From Pseudomonas sp. Bout1 (lineage in GTDB: Bacteria; Pseudomonadota; Gammaproteobacteria; Pseudomonadales; Pseudomonadaceae): DNA of 64,000 nucleotides. The stretch spans positions 5,781,001 to 5,845,000 of the forward strand of contig NZ_JAVIWK010000001.1 in NCBI RefSeq assembly GCF_034314165.1, given 5' to 3'. The notes beneath the pieces are model-generated. The model saw nothing but the letters and a program-made list of their open reading frames with translations. It did no database searches and was not told where the DNA came from. A program made the translations under genes and the position numbers. Positions 8,506-16,798 of the stretch are shown piece by piece; the stretch's first letter is position 1, and each line of letters starts with the position of its first letter.

Positions 8506-10095
8506 CTAGACCTCCCGCGCAATGATGTCGGCCATACGGATACTCAGCGCTACGCCGGCCAGGGTCGGGTTGATGGTGCCGGAGGCCGGGATCACCCCGG
8601 TGGTGGCGAGGAACAGGTTGGCGTGATCGTGGGTGCGGCACTCGTGGTTGACCACCGAGTCCTTGGGGTTGGCGCCCATGATCACGGTGCCCATCAGGTG
8701 GTCGCGGTTCTGGTAGCCGGTGTCGTCTTCCACCACCGTGCCGCCCATCAGTTGCACAAAGTGCGCATAGTCTTCGGTGACGCCGGCCTTGGCGGCCTTC
8801 ACGTAGTCGCCCACCTCGTAGTTGACCACCAGCATCGGGATGCCCAGGGCGTCCTTGCGGGTGCGGCTCGGGCGCACGGTGTTGGTCTGCAATGGCAGGG
8901 TTTCATACACGGTGGACACATCGACCCAACGCGCCGCGTCATGACGGATGCGCTCGTCCAGCTCCTTGCCGTACACGCCCTGAGCGATCAGCCGTTTGGC
9001 CACGGCGATGTTCGGCACGTTGTTGGAGATCGAGTGTTTGACCGAGGCGCGCTCCTTGCGGAACTCGCCGTCGCGGCGGTTGAAGATCCCGCCCTGCTGC
9101 ACGGCCCCGCGCCCCGGCCACAACGGCTCGTCGGCGATAAATTGCAGGCCTTGGCCGGTGTGGTCCATCAGGTTGCGGCCGACCTGGTCGGAGGAGTTGG
9201 CGACCTCGGAAATCAGCAGCAGCTTGGGGGTTTCCAGGCCGTGGGCGGCAACGATGAAGTACTTGGCGGTGAGCCGCACATCGGCGCCGGTGGAGCTGCG
9301 GTAATGGATGGCGACGATCTTGTCGTCCGCACCTTTTTCCAGTTTATAGGCCGTGGCGTCAGTGATCAGCTTGGCGCCGGCCTGTTCGGCGTGACGGGCG
9401 TGCACGTCGCCGCTGTACATCGCGCCGATGGGGCAGACCGGCATGCAGTTGTTGTTGCCGCTGCACGCCGGGCGCCCGTCGTAGGGTTCGGTGGCACGGC
9501 CATTGGGCTCATGGATAAAGTGATAACCCGCCGGGGCCATGCGTTCGCGCAGGCGCTGGAACAAGTAGGTATCGCCCTCCGGCGCCATCGGATACGGGCT
9601 GGAACGCGGAGGGAAAGCGCCGCCACCCTGCCCGCTCTGGTCCTGGGTGTCACTGCCGCATACGCCCAAGGCAATTTCTGCGCGCACGTAATAGGGTTCC
9701 AGCTCGCTGTATTCCAGCGGCCAGTCGCGACCTACGCCGTACAGGGTCTTGAGTTTCATGTCGTTGGGCAAGTAACGCCAGCACGCCGCCGCCCAGTGCC
9801 AGGTCGTGCCGCCCACCAGCTTCAACATGCCGGGACGGAACTCGAAAGAACCGGTGTTCTCGATGTATTGCTCATCATAAGAATGATGGGCCCACGGCTC
9901 ATTCGGGTACGGTGAGTTGTAATTGCCCTTGTTCGACGAGTTACGGAAGTTCTCGACTATCTTCCAGCGGGGAATATGTTCACCCGCTTCCAGAATAATC
10001 ACCGACTTGCCGTGTTTGGCCAATTCAAATGCTGCGTTACTGCCTAATGCGCCGGAGCCAACCACAATGACATCGGCGTCAAAATCCTGATTCAT
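8506..10095 (-). CDS. GMC-family FAD dehydrogenase, catalytic subunit
   Basis: Flavoprotein of 529 residues. The N-terminal FAD-binding motif is VVGSGALGS, and the C-terminal GMC region includes HLMGTVIMG and ASGTINPT. A cysteine cluster CSGNNNCMPVC matches the iron-sulphur ligand spacing known for FAD-dependent glucose and fructose dehydrogenase catalytic subunits. I chose the ATG at 10095 because the FAD motif starts nine residues later; the frame stays open upstream but that part overlaps the small-subunit gene. It lacks its own Tat signal, so export probably depends on the small subunit. The sugar or polyol oxidised cannot be told from sequence; gluconate or sorbitol are reasonable guesses. 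Confidence 0.88.
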   Translation of the reverse strand: MNQDFDADVIVVGSGALGSNAAFELAKHGKSVIILEAGEHIPRWKIVENFRNSSNKGNYNSPYPNEPWAHHSYDEQYIENTGSFEFRPGMLKLVGGTTWHWAAACWRYLPNDMKLKTLYGVGRDWPLEYSELEPYYVRAEIALGVCGSDTQDQSGQGGGAFPPRSSPYPMAPEGDTYLFQRLRERMAPAGYHFIHEPNGRATEPYDGRPACSGNNNCMPVCPIGAMYSGDVHARHAEQAGAKLITDATAYKLEKGADDKIVAIHYRSSTGADVRLTAKYFIVAAHGLETPKLLLISEVANSSDQVGRNLMDHTGQGLQFIADEPLWPGRGAVQQGGIFNRRDGEFRKERASVKHSISNNVPNIAVAKRLIAQGVYGKELDERIRHDAARWVDVSTVYETLPLQTNTVRPSRTRKDALGIPMLVVNYEVGDYVKAAKAGVTEDYAHFVQLMGGTVVEDDTGYQNRDHLMGTVIMGANPKDSVVNHECRTHDHANLFLATTGVIPASGTINPTLAGVALSIRMADIIAREV

Positions 10096-10109
10096 AAAAG
10101 TGCCTTGTC

Positions 10110-10646
10110 TTAGTCGTTGGCCAGCGTGGCCGGAGGATTGACCCAGTAATTGGTTTTCCCCCGGGAGTACGTCGGGATCACCGTGGCGTCCGCCGTCGGC
10201 GCATAGGCCAGGGCACCGGTGAAGGTGACCAGGCGCGTGCCGTCGGTCGCGCGCAAGGACACTGGCGTACCGGTGTAGCCCAGGTACCAGGCGGAGACGA
10301 TTTTTTGCGCAGTGTCCTTCACCACCGGGTCGCGGTAGAAGGGGCTGGCGGACAACTGGCTGACGCTGCGCAGGTGATGCTGGCCGACCTTGCCCCACAA
10401 GGCTTTCATCTTCTCGGGGAAGGCAGGGTCGTTCTGCGTGCACTGGGCCAGGATGCGCAAGGACAAGGCAGCATCCACGCTCGGGCGCTCAAGGAGGAAC
10501 AGCGACAATTGGCGGAAGGATTCGATGTCATCCGTGGCGGCGCTGCTGACTTCCTGCGCCAGCACAGATCCGGCCCACAGCGGGGCAAACAGGCCGGCGC
10601 CGGTCAAGGCTGCGCCTGAATAAAGGAGTTTTCTACGGGTTATCAC
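10110..10646 (-). CDS. Tat-exported small subunit of the FAD dehydrogenase (FAD-SLDH/gamma type)
   Basis: Protein of 178 residues that starts with a twin-arginine signal, TRRKLLYSGAALTGAGLF, cut after about VLAQE. The rest resembles the small chaperone-like subunit of sorbitol/glucose-type dehydrogenases, which carries the flavoprotein through the Tat pathway. I chose the GTG at 10646 because AGGAG lies seven bases upstream (minus strand); ATGs further upstream lack a ribosome site. The gene precedes the GMC subunit by 14 bases and is the first of three in the operon. Confidence 0.8.
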   Translation of the reverse strand: MITRRKLLYSGAALTGAGLFAPLWAGSVLAQEVSSAATDDIESFRQLSLFLLERPSVDAALSLRILAQCTQNDPAFPEKMKALWGKVGQHHLRSVSQLSASPFYRDPVVKDTAQKIVSAWYLGYTGTPVSLRATDGTRLVTFTGALAYAPTADATVIPTYSRGKTNYWVNPPATLAND

Positions 10647-10902
10647 GGGATATCTCCTCATGAGTCGAACAACGATCGGCGTACAGGCCAAGTTCGACTT
10701 CACTGCAAAAGGCTGAGTACTTCGTTCACGGAGGTTGAACGGACTTTAAGAGCCCTTTTTATAACTGCCAGGAGAACGCCAAGCTGTCATGCAGCTTGTT
10801 AATTATGGTGATGAACAATAGCGCGGCCATCTATAACAGCCGCCTAAACACCGTACAGCAATTGATCCCGTAATAATATGAAACATCCCTGGGGATGATT
10901 GC

Positions 10903-12258
10903 TCAGTTGTGCAGGTAATCCGCAATGGGGTACTTCGCGCACAAGGTTTGGGCCTGTAAACGCAGGGACTCCTGTGCATCGGGAGCCAGAGTGAACTTGT
11001 GTTCGTTGAGTGGCGTGACGGCATCGAGTACCCGACAAATCAGGTCGACGACCTGGCGGCATCCGCCGGCATCGATGTGGCGTTGCGCCAGGGAGCCAGT
11101 GCCAATACACAGCCCGTTGGCGACGAACGACGGTCGCGTCTCGCCCGGCGCGCGATGCTTGTCCACGATGATGCCGCACCGCTCCAATGCCGCCTGGGCG
11201 ATGGAGCCGCTGATGCCGCCACGCAAACGGACCAGGATCGAGTGGTTCTCACTGCGCCCGCCCACCACCTCGTAGTCGCAGGCCTGAAATGCGCTGGCCA
11301 GCTCATCGGCGGTGGTGCGGATCCGCGCCATCCAGGCGTCGAATTCCGCCGACATGGCGTAGCCGAGCGCGGCGGCCTTTGCTGCGATCATGTTGAAGGC
11401 TGGCGCGCCCTGCATCCGCGGGAACACCGCTTGATCGAGGAGCCGGCTGAAGGTGGTCTTGAGGCCGGGCACTTTGGTTTCGGCGTCGCGCCCGGAAAGG
11501 ATCAAGCCGCCACGCGGGCCGCCGAGCTGCCTGTGGGTACACAGTAGGGTGACGTGGGCGGCGTTGATCGGGCTCGGATGACGCCCGGTGGCAACCAGGC
11601 CGGCGATGGTCGAGATGTCCGCCAGCAGGATCGCTCCGGCTTCGTCGGCAATCGCGCGGAACCGCTGGAAATCAATGAGGTGTGAGTACGCCGTCGCACC
11701 GCAGATGATCACGCGCGGGCGATGCGCCAGCGCCAGTGTACGTACCTGTTCGTAGTCGATAAGGCCCTTGGAGGTGGTGCCATACCTGAGCGCCTTGTAG
11801 TTCGCGCCAGTGAACGCCACGGGGCTGCCATGGCTCAAGTGCCCGCCGTGGTCTGTGGCCATACCGAGCACGGTGTCTCCAGGCTCCAACAAAGCCGCCA
11901 GCACCTGGTAATTGGCGGTCGACGCCGAGTGTGATTGCACGCCGGCGTATTGCGCACCGAACAGCTCACGCGCCCGGCGCACAGCCAGGGCTTCGACCCG
12001 ATCGGCATTCTCGCACCCGGCGTGATGACGCCAGCCAAGTGTTCCCTCTGCCGTCACATTCACCAGCGCCGAGGCGGACGCCGCCAGGATATGCGGCTTC
12101 ACTGCACAGGACGACGCAGCCAGTGACAGGGTTTGGTGCTGGCGCGTGACTTCCGAATCCAGCAGCCCCGCCAGCTCCGCGTCTTCTGCCCGTAGATCCG
12201 CCAGCCCTCGTTGCAGCAGGCCGGCGTGATGGCTAAATGATTGCGTGTTGACTGTCAT
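10903..12258 (-). CDS. Serine hydroxymethyltransferase-like protein lacking the PLP lysine
   Basis: Protein of 451 residues that aligns over its length with SHMT (GlyA): the GDTVLGMATDHGGHLSHG block and the THRQLGGPRGG block are plain. In SHMT the latter reads THKxLxGPRGG, and the lysine forms the PLP Schiff base; here codon 243 is AGG (bases 11530-11532), arginine. The D-x-A-H element that holds the pyridine ring reads DIST, so the histidine is threonine, and the Tyr-Tyr before GG is His-His. It is therefore unlikely to be an ordinary glycine/serine enzyme, and canonical GlyA should be elsewhere. It is divergent from an XRE regulator and a VUT transporter, which may be functional partners. 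PLP-independent catalysis, a binding or sensing role, or loss of function are all possible. Confidence 0.8.
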   Translation of the reverse strand: MTVNTQSFSHHAGLLQRGLADLRAEDAELAGLLDSEVTRQHQTLSLAASSCAVKPHILAASASALVNVTAEGTLGWRHHAGCENADRVEALAVRRARELFGAQYAGVQSHSASTANYQVLAALLEPGDTVLGMATDHGGHLSHGSPVAFTGANYKALRYGTTSKGLIDYEQVRTLALAHRPRVIICGATAYSHLIDFQRFRAIADEAGAILLADISTIAGLVATGRHPSPINAAHVTLLCTHRQLGGPRGGLILSGRDAETKVPGLKTTFSRLLDQAVFPRMQGAPAFNMIAAKAAALGYAMSAEFDAWMARIRTTADELASAFQACDYEVVGGRSENHSILVRLRGGISGSIAQAALERCGIIVDKHRAPGETRPSFVANGLCIGTGSLAQRHIDAGGCRQVVDLICRVLDAVTPLNEHKFTLAPDAQESLRLQAQTLCAKYPIADYLHN

Positions 12259-12323
12259 AGTCGTGTGTTCCTTCCCTGAAAATCCCGTTCGCCTTTCCGT
12301 TGGGCGCAGGGCAATTAAGCAGA

Positions 12324-12337
12324 AAAATGAACATTTT
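12324..12337. promoter_or_regulatory. Palindrome AAAATGAACATTTT, candidate operator
   Basis: Perfect 6-bp arms around AA, in the 277-bp gap between the divergent SHMT-like and XRE genes, 66 bases upstream of the SHMT-like start. A direct repeat GCTGATCAC also occurs in this gap at 12360-12368 and 12421-12429. These are plausible binding sites for the adjacent XRE protein; no direct evidence. Confidence 0.35.
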
Positions 12338-12535
12338 CCAAATTAAATGATTCTTTTTGGCTGATCACAGAGGGACAAGCCGCGGTTTTCCCTGGCGGGA
12401 TGCTGGCCAATCGCCAAAAAGCTGATCACGGTCTTTATTCTTGTAGCGGGCGCATGCAACACTTCGCGCCGCGGCGCAGCCCGCACCCAGCGCAACATGG
12501 ACGCTCTGTGAAAAACATAAGGAAGTGGTGGGCAC

Positions 12536-13141
12536 TTGATCCATAGAAAAGAACGCACCGAGTATTTGAAGAGCAACATCAAATACCTGATCAAAAGCCG
12601 CGGAGAGACGCAGCTGTCGTTGTGCACCGCGGCCGGCCTGACCCGGACCACGATCTACAACATCCTGGAAGGCAAGGTCGTCAACGTCCAGCAGTCCACC
12701 ATCCGCAAGATCTCGGATTTCTTTGGCGTCTCTTATGAAGAAATCGAAACCCTCGATTTTGAAGAGAAAGAAATCATCGACAGCAGTATTTCCCCCCAGG
12801 GAAATATGAACCCCGCTGCCGTGCCCATCATCAAGGAAAGCCTGGTGATAACGAGCATGGACAAGCGCATTGGCGAACTGGCCACGCTGTACCCGCTGAC
12901 CTACTACTTCGGCACATCCTACAACCTGATCGGTGTGTTGCTGGAGCGTGAAATTCCGGGGGTGAATGAGCCTGGCGACCTGCTGATCGTGCAGAAGGGC
13001 TCATCCAGCGACGATAAGGAAAAGCTGGTGTACGACCGCGTAACCAAAAAACTGTTTATCACGGATGAAGCCTGCGTGAGCTCGGATCGTATCTGTGTGG
13101 TGGGAGATATTATCGAGGAGCGTTTCAATGACCACGTATGA
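12536..13141 (+). CDS. XRE-family transcriptional regulator with S24-like C-terminal part
   Basis: Cytosolic DNA-binding protein of 201 residues. Residues 10-62 form a Cro/CI-type helix-turn-helix (ETQLSLCTAAGLTRTTIYNILEGK). The C-terminal half (about 120-198: PGDLLIVQKG...DRICVVGDIIEE) resembles the beta-rich S24/LexA-like dimerisation domain, without a visible Ser-Lys dyad. Start is TTG at 12536, with GGAAG ten bases upstream; no other in-frame start precedes the HTH. It is divergent from the SHMT-like gene and overlaps the VUT transporter gene by 14 bases, so it probably regulates both. Confidence 0.75.
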   Translation: MIHRKERTEYLKSNIKYLIKSRGETQLSLCTAAGLTRTTIYNILEGKVVNVQQSTIRKISDFFGVSYEEIETLDFEEKEIIDSSISPQGNMNPAAVPIIKESLVITSMDKRIGELATLYPLTYYFGTSYNLIGVLLEREIPGVNEPGDLLIVQKGSSSDDKEKLVYDRVTKKLFITDEACVSSDRICVVGDIIEERFNDHV

Positions 13142-14024
13142 AGGCGAAGCCGAGAACAGTAAATACAAACTGCTGGGCTTCGAGAATGACAAGAGCCTGG
13201 CGGTGATCATGGTCATCGCCACGGGCAAGATCATTCGGATAAAACTGAGCGAAGTGCTGAACAGCGAAATCATGGACAATTTAAATAAAATGGAAGTCAA
13301 GAACATGTACAAGAAGTTCTATTCACAGGGCGGCGCGCTGACTGCGTACGACCTCAATGACCGCAATGAGAATTCATGGATGATTTATATCATCCTGAAC
13401 TTGCTGCTCTTTACGTTTTATATCTTTACCAGTATTGCCGCGACCAAACCCATTTACCTGGAGTCGCTGGGCATTATCGTCACGCCCGGGACCTTCCTTT
13501 ACCCACTGACGTTTCTAATCGTGGACTTGCTCAACGAGCAGTTCGGCCTGCGCCTGGCGAGACGGGCCATCCTGTTTGCGTTTGCCAGCAACGCGATGAT
13601 TATTGTCCTGCTCTACGGCTCGACCTTCCTCCCCGGGCTGCCAGGCTGGAAACTCGACGGGCCGTACAACGACGTGATCATCCAGGTGTCGTCGGTGTTG
13701 ATCGCCTCCTCGGTTTCGTTCCTGGTGTCGGAGAACATAAACTCGTACCTGCTGTGCAAGATCAAGGAGCTGACCAATTCCAGGTACCTGTTCCTGCGGA
13801 TTTTCCTGAGTACTTTTTTCGCGGTGATTATCGACAGTTTCCTGTTCTGCTTCATCGCGTTCTACGGCGCCATGCAGACCAGCGACCTGCTGAACATGAT
13901 CTACGTGCAGATCGCGATCAAAGTCTGCTTTGCGTTCTTCAACATCCTGCCGGCCTATGGGGCCCGCTCGCTGTTCAAGCGCTACATCACGGGCGATAAC
14001 CAGGCCCAGCCACAAGGTAACTGA
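13128..14024 (+). CDS. VUT-family transporter with extra N-terminal cytosolic domain
   Basis: Inner-membrane protein of 298 residues. Residues 84-285 contain about six hydrophobic helices matching the vitamin uptake/YhhQ (DUF165) family, with FLYPLTFLIVDLLNEQFG as the family signature. E. coli YhhQ, a queuosine-precursor importer, is about 220 residues; the extra 80 residues here form a charged, soluble N-terminal domain (YKLLGFENDKSLAVIMVIATGK...). The ATG at 13128 has GAGGAG seven bases upstream and lies inside the XRE gene's 3' end. Convergent queC downstream makes preQ0/preQ1 or queuine a possible substrate, but linkage to the SHMT-like gene leaves this open. Confidence 0.78.
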   Translation: MTTYEGEAENSKYKLLGFENDKSLAVIMVIATGKIIRIKLSEVLNSEIMDNLNKMEVKNMYKKFYSQGGALTAYDLNDRNENSWMIYIILNLLLFTFYIFTSIAATKPIYLESLGIIVTPGTFLYPLTFLIVDLLNEQFGLRLARRAILFAFASNAMIIVLLYGSTFLPGLPGWKLDGPYNDVIIQVSSVLIASSVSFLVSENINSYLLCKIKELTNSRYLFLRIFLSTFFAVIIDSFLFCFIAFYGAMQTSDLLNMIYVQIAIKVCFAFFNILPAYGARSLFKRYITGDNQAQPQGN

Positions 14025-14029
14025 TTGGT

Positions 14030-14060
14030 GAGCGTTCCCACGCCCGGCACGGGAACGCTC
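14030..14060. terminator. 10-bp stem-loop between convergent genes
   Basis: GAGCGTTCCC pairs with GGGAACGCTC around an 11-base loop, between the convergent VUT and queC genes. It lacks a long T-run on either strand; it may serve both genes or be a short palindromic repeat. Confidence 0.55.
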
Positions 14061-14064
14061 GGCA

Positions 14065-14757
14065 TCATGCCAGTTTGCTTTTCAAACTCTGCATGACGGC
14101 GGCCTTGTTTTCCAGGTAGTCGTTCAAGCCCCGCGCGCGAAGGTTGCACGCATCGCAGTTACCACAGCCCGTGCCGATAATGCCGTTGTAGCAGGTCAGG
14201 GTCTGGTTGCGGATCAGGTCCAGCTGGTTGTGATGGTCGGCCAGGGCCCAGGTCTCGGCCTTGTTCAGCCACATCAGCGGGGTTTCCAGGCGCACGTCGT
14301 ATTCCATGCCCAGTTGCAGCGCTTTGTTCAGGGCCTTGACGAACTCATCCCGGCAATCGGGATAGCCGGAGAAGTCGGTTTCGCACACGCCGGTAATCAC
14401 GGTTTCTGCCTTCACCTGGTAGGCGTAAATCGCTGCCAGGGTCAAAAACAGAATGTTCCTGCCCGGCACAAAGGTGCTCGGCAGGCTTTCGCCTGAACTG
14501 TTCACCGTGGGCACCGGAATGTTGTCACGGGTCAGGCTGCTGATGGCCAGTTCGTTCAACAGCGACACGTCCATTACCTTGTGAACGGTGGCACCCAGTT
14601 GTTTGGCGAGTTTCTGTGCGACTTCAACTTCCGCCACATGCCGCTGGCCATAATCAAAGGTAATGCAATGCACTTCGTCATACAGCGCCAGCGCCTGGAT
14701 CAGGCAGGTTGTCGAGTCCTGCCCACCACTGAATACGATAACGGCTTTTTTACTCAT
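14065..14757 (-). CDS. queC: 7-cyano-7-deazaguanine synthase QueC
   Basis: Cytosolic enzyme of 230 residues that converts 7-carboxy-7-deazaguanine to preQ0 with ATP and ammonia, in queuosine biosynthesis. The PP-loop ATP motif is FSGGQDSTT at the N terminus, and the C-terminal zinc site is [15 protein letters not shown]. Length equals the E. coli enzyme. I chose the ATG at 14757 because AGGAAG precedes it and because the protein then begins at the conserved [12 protein letters not shown]. Codon use is typical of core genes. Confidence 0.95.
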   Translation of the reverse strand: MSKKAVIVFSGGQDSTTCLIQALALYDEVHCITFDYGQRHVAEVEVAQKLAKQLGATVHKVMDVSLLNELAISSLTRDNIPVPTVNSSGESLPSTFVPGRNILFLTLAAIYAYQVKAETVITGVCETDFSGYPDCRDEFVKALNKALQLGMEYDVRLETPLMWLNKAETWALADHHNQLDLIRNQTLTCYNGIIGTGCGNCDACNLRARGLNDYLENKAAVMQSLKSKLA

Positions 14758-14784
14758 CACGTTGCTTCCTGCATTTATCACATG

Positions 14785-14884
14785 TGTAGGAGCGAGCTTG
14801 CTCGCGAAAAACGTCAATGATAACGCAGCGTATCTGGTTTAACGCGGCGCCTTCTGGTTTTTCTCGAGCAAGCTCGCTCCTACA
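14785..14884. repeat. REP-like inverted repeat with conserved spacer
   Basis: TGTAGGAGCGAGCTTGCTCG at the left pairs with CGAGCAAGCTCGCTCCTACA at the right. The spacer (CGTCAATGATAACGC...TTAACGCGGCGCC) closely resembles the spacer of a second copy near 58834-58925, so the whole unit is a dispersed repeat. Confidence 0.8.
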
Positions 14885-14885
14885 A

Positions 14886-14921
14886 AAAAGCCCCGCGCTT
14901 CTCACGAAGGCGGGGCTTTTT
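14886..14921 (-). terminator. Terminator of the cyo operon
   Basis: Stem AAGCCCCGC/GCGGGGCTT with a 13-base loop and T-runs on both strands, 14 bases past the cyoE stop. Confidence 0.88.
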
Positions 14922-14934
14922 CTACTTCATCCAC

Positions 14935-15822
14935 TCAGTGAGCGTACGTCAGCAGCAACTCTTTCGGCACCTGGAAGTCCAGGGACATCATCACGCTCAA
15001 AGCAGTGATGGTGAAGATCGAGAAGACGAACAGCTTGCGTGCCCAGACGGTGTCATCCACCGCCTTGTAGCCGGTCCAGGCCATGTACAACCAGTACATG
15101 CCCATGGCGGCGGCAACGGCGAGGTAGCTCATGCCGGCGTAGCCACTGAAGGTCAACATCAAGGTCGCCACGAGGAAGGCCAGGATGTAGAGCAGGATGT
15201 GTTTCTTGGCGACCTTGATGCCACGCTTGACCGGCAGAACCGGAATCGAGGCAGCCAGGTAGTCGTTGAAACGGAAGATCGCGATGGCATAGGAGTGCGG
15301 CATCTGCCACAGGCTGAACATCACCAGTAGCACCAGCGCGGCCATGTCGAAGCTATTGGTCACAGCCACATAACCAATCACCGGCGGCATCGCCCCCGAC
15401 AGACTGCCCACCAGCGTGCCGTGAACCGACTTGCGCTTGAGGTACAGGCTGTAGAAGCCGACGTAGATGACAAAGCCGATCACGGCAAACAGCGCCGCCA
15501 GCGGGTTGGCCACCTTGTACAACAACACCACGCCTGCGATACCCAGAATGGTCGCGAAGATCAGTGCCAGTTTCAGGGAGATAAGGCCCTGGACCAGCAC
15601 ACGATTCTTGGTGCGCTCCATCTTGATGTCGATATCGCGGTCGATGCAGTTGTTGAATACACAACCGGAAGCTACCACCAGGGACGTGCCGATCATCGCA
15701 GCCAGGAAAATGGCCAGATCGACATGCCCCTTGGAGGCCAGGAAGAAACCGCCTGCCACAGAAAGCACGTTACCGAAAATGATCCCCGGTTTGGTGATTT
15801 GGATAAAGTGCTTAAGCGACAT
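14935..15822 (-). CDS. cyoE: Protohaem IX farnesyltransferase (haem O synthase)
   Basis: UbiA-family membrane prenyltransferase of 295 residues that farnesylates haem B to haem O for the cytochrome bo3 oxidase. The prenyl-diphosphate-binding motif reads [18 protein letters not shown] (about residues 56-73), and about nine hydrophobic helices follow. It is the last gene of the cyo operon, 11 bases after cyoD, and is followed by a strong terminator. Confidence 0.95.
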   Translation of the reverse strand: MSLKHFIQITKPGIIFGNVLSVAGGFFLASKGHVDLAIFLAAMIGTSLVVASGCVFNNCIDRDIDIKMERTKNRVLVQGLISLKLALIFATILGIAGVVLLYKVANPLAALFAVIGFVIYVGFYSLYLKRKSVHGTLVGSLSGAMPPVIGYVAVTNSFDMAALVLLVMFSLWQMPHSYAIAIFRFNDYLAASIPVLPVKRGIKVAKKHILLYILAFLVATLMLTFSGYAGMSYLAVAAAMGMYWLYMAWTGYKAVDDTVWARKLFVFSIFTITALSVMMSLDFQVPKELLLTYAH

Positions 15823-15833
15823 CGGGTCTTACC

Positions 15834-16169
15834 TCACTTCGCCATCATGAACGTATGGATGCTGAACATGATCCATACCGACAGGCCAACCAGCAGGAGG
15901 ATTACCAAGCCTGCAAACACGAACGCAATCACGTTATCGCGCTGCGCCTTCGAACGGTCCAGGTGCAGGAAGTACACCAGGTGAACCAGAACCTGAATCA
16001 CCGCGAACGCCAGCACGATCATCAAGGTGATCGACTTCGGCAAGGTTGGGTACATCACCAGGCCGAACGGGATCAGCGTCAGGATGACCGACAGGATGAA
16101 GCCGATGGCGTACGACTTGACGCTGCCGTGGCTGTCATCGTGGCTGTCATGGGAATGTGCATTAGCCAT
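15834..16169 (-). CDS. cyoD: Cytochrome bo3 ubiquinol oxidase subunit IV
   Basis: Small membrane subunit of 111 residues with a His/Asp-rich cytosolic N terminus (ANAHSHDSHDDSHG) and three transmembrane helices, as in E. coli CyoD. It is needed for assembly of the oxidase rather than catalysis. Its start overlaps the stop of cyoC by one base, implying translational coupling. Confidence 0.94.
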   Translation of the reverse strand: MANAHSHDSHDDSHGSVKSYAIGFILSVILTLIPFGLVMYPTLPKSITLMIVLAFAVIQVLVHLVYFLHLDRSKAQRDNVIAFVFAGLVILLLVGLSVWIMFSIHTFMMAK

Positions 16170-16795
16170 TACAGAGTCCCCATCAGGTAGACAACGGTGA
16201 AGACGCAGATCCAGACCACGTCCAGGAAGTGCCAGAACAGGCTCAGGCAGCTCAGGCGAGTCTTGTTGGTGTTGGTCAGGCCATGCTTGTTGACCTGATA
16301 CATCATGGTCGCCATCCAGATCAGACCGGCGGATACGTGCAGACCGTGGGTGCCTACCAGCGTGAAGAACGCCGACAGGAAGCCGCTACGGTGCGGGCCG
16401 TAACCTTCGGAGATCAGCAGGTGGAACTCGTTGACCTCCATGCCGATGAAGCCCAGGCCGAACAGGAAGGTCAGTGCCAACCAGCTCAGGACGCCTTTCT
16501 TGCTGCCCTTGTAGAAGGCCAGCATGGCGAAGCCGTAGGTGATCGAGCTGAACAACAGCAAGGCGGTTTCGCCGAGCACGTAAGGCAGTTCGAAGATGTC
16601 GTGGCCCGATGGGCCACCCGCTACGTTGTTTACCAGTACCGCGTACACCGCGAAGATCGACGCAAACAAGATGCAGTCGGTCATCAGGTAGAGCCAGAAA
16701 CCGAAGACGGTCATTGGCCCCGAGTCGTGGTGATGGTCATCGTGCCCATGGTCATCGACATGGGCGTGTCCAGCATTGGTCACTAAGTTCGACAT
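16169..16795 (-). CDS. cyoC: Cytochrome bo3 ubiquinol oxidase subunit III
   Basis: Membrane subunit of 208 residues with a histidine-rich N terminus ([17 protein letters not shown]) and five transmembrane helices, belonging to the haem-copper oxidase subunit III family ([14 protein letters not shown] and HFLDVVWI motifs). It stabilises the core. It lies three bases after cyoB and overlaps cyoD by one base. Confidence 0.95.
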   Translation of the reverse strand: MSNLVTNAGHAHVDDHGHDDHHHDSGPMTVFGFWLYLMTDCILFASIFAVYAVLVNNVAGGPSGHDIFELPYVLGETALLLFSSITYGFAMLAFYKGSKKGVLSWLALTFLFGLGFIGMEVNEFHLLISEGYGPHRSGFLSAFFTLVGTHGLHVSAGLIWMATMMYQVNKHGLTNTNKTRLSCLSLFWHFLDVVWICVFTVVYLMGTL

Positions 16796-16798
16796 GGT

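Noticed and set aside
7924-9915. 663-codon plus-strand frame opposite the cytochrome and GMC genes
   Set aside because: Antisense shadow; the minus-strand genes carry CXXCH and FAD motifs.
10096-10443. N-terminal extension of the GMC subunit
   Set aside because: It overlaps the small-subunit gene in another frame; the FAD motif follows the ATG at 10095.
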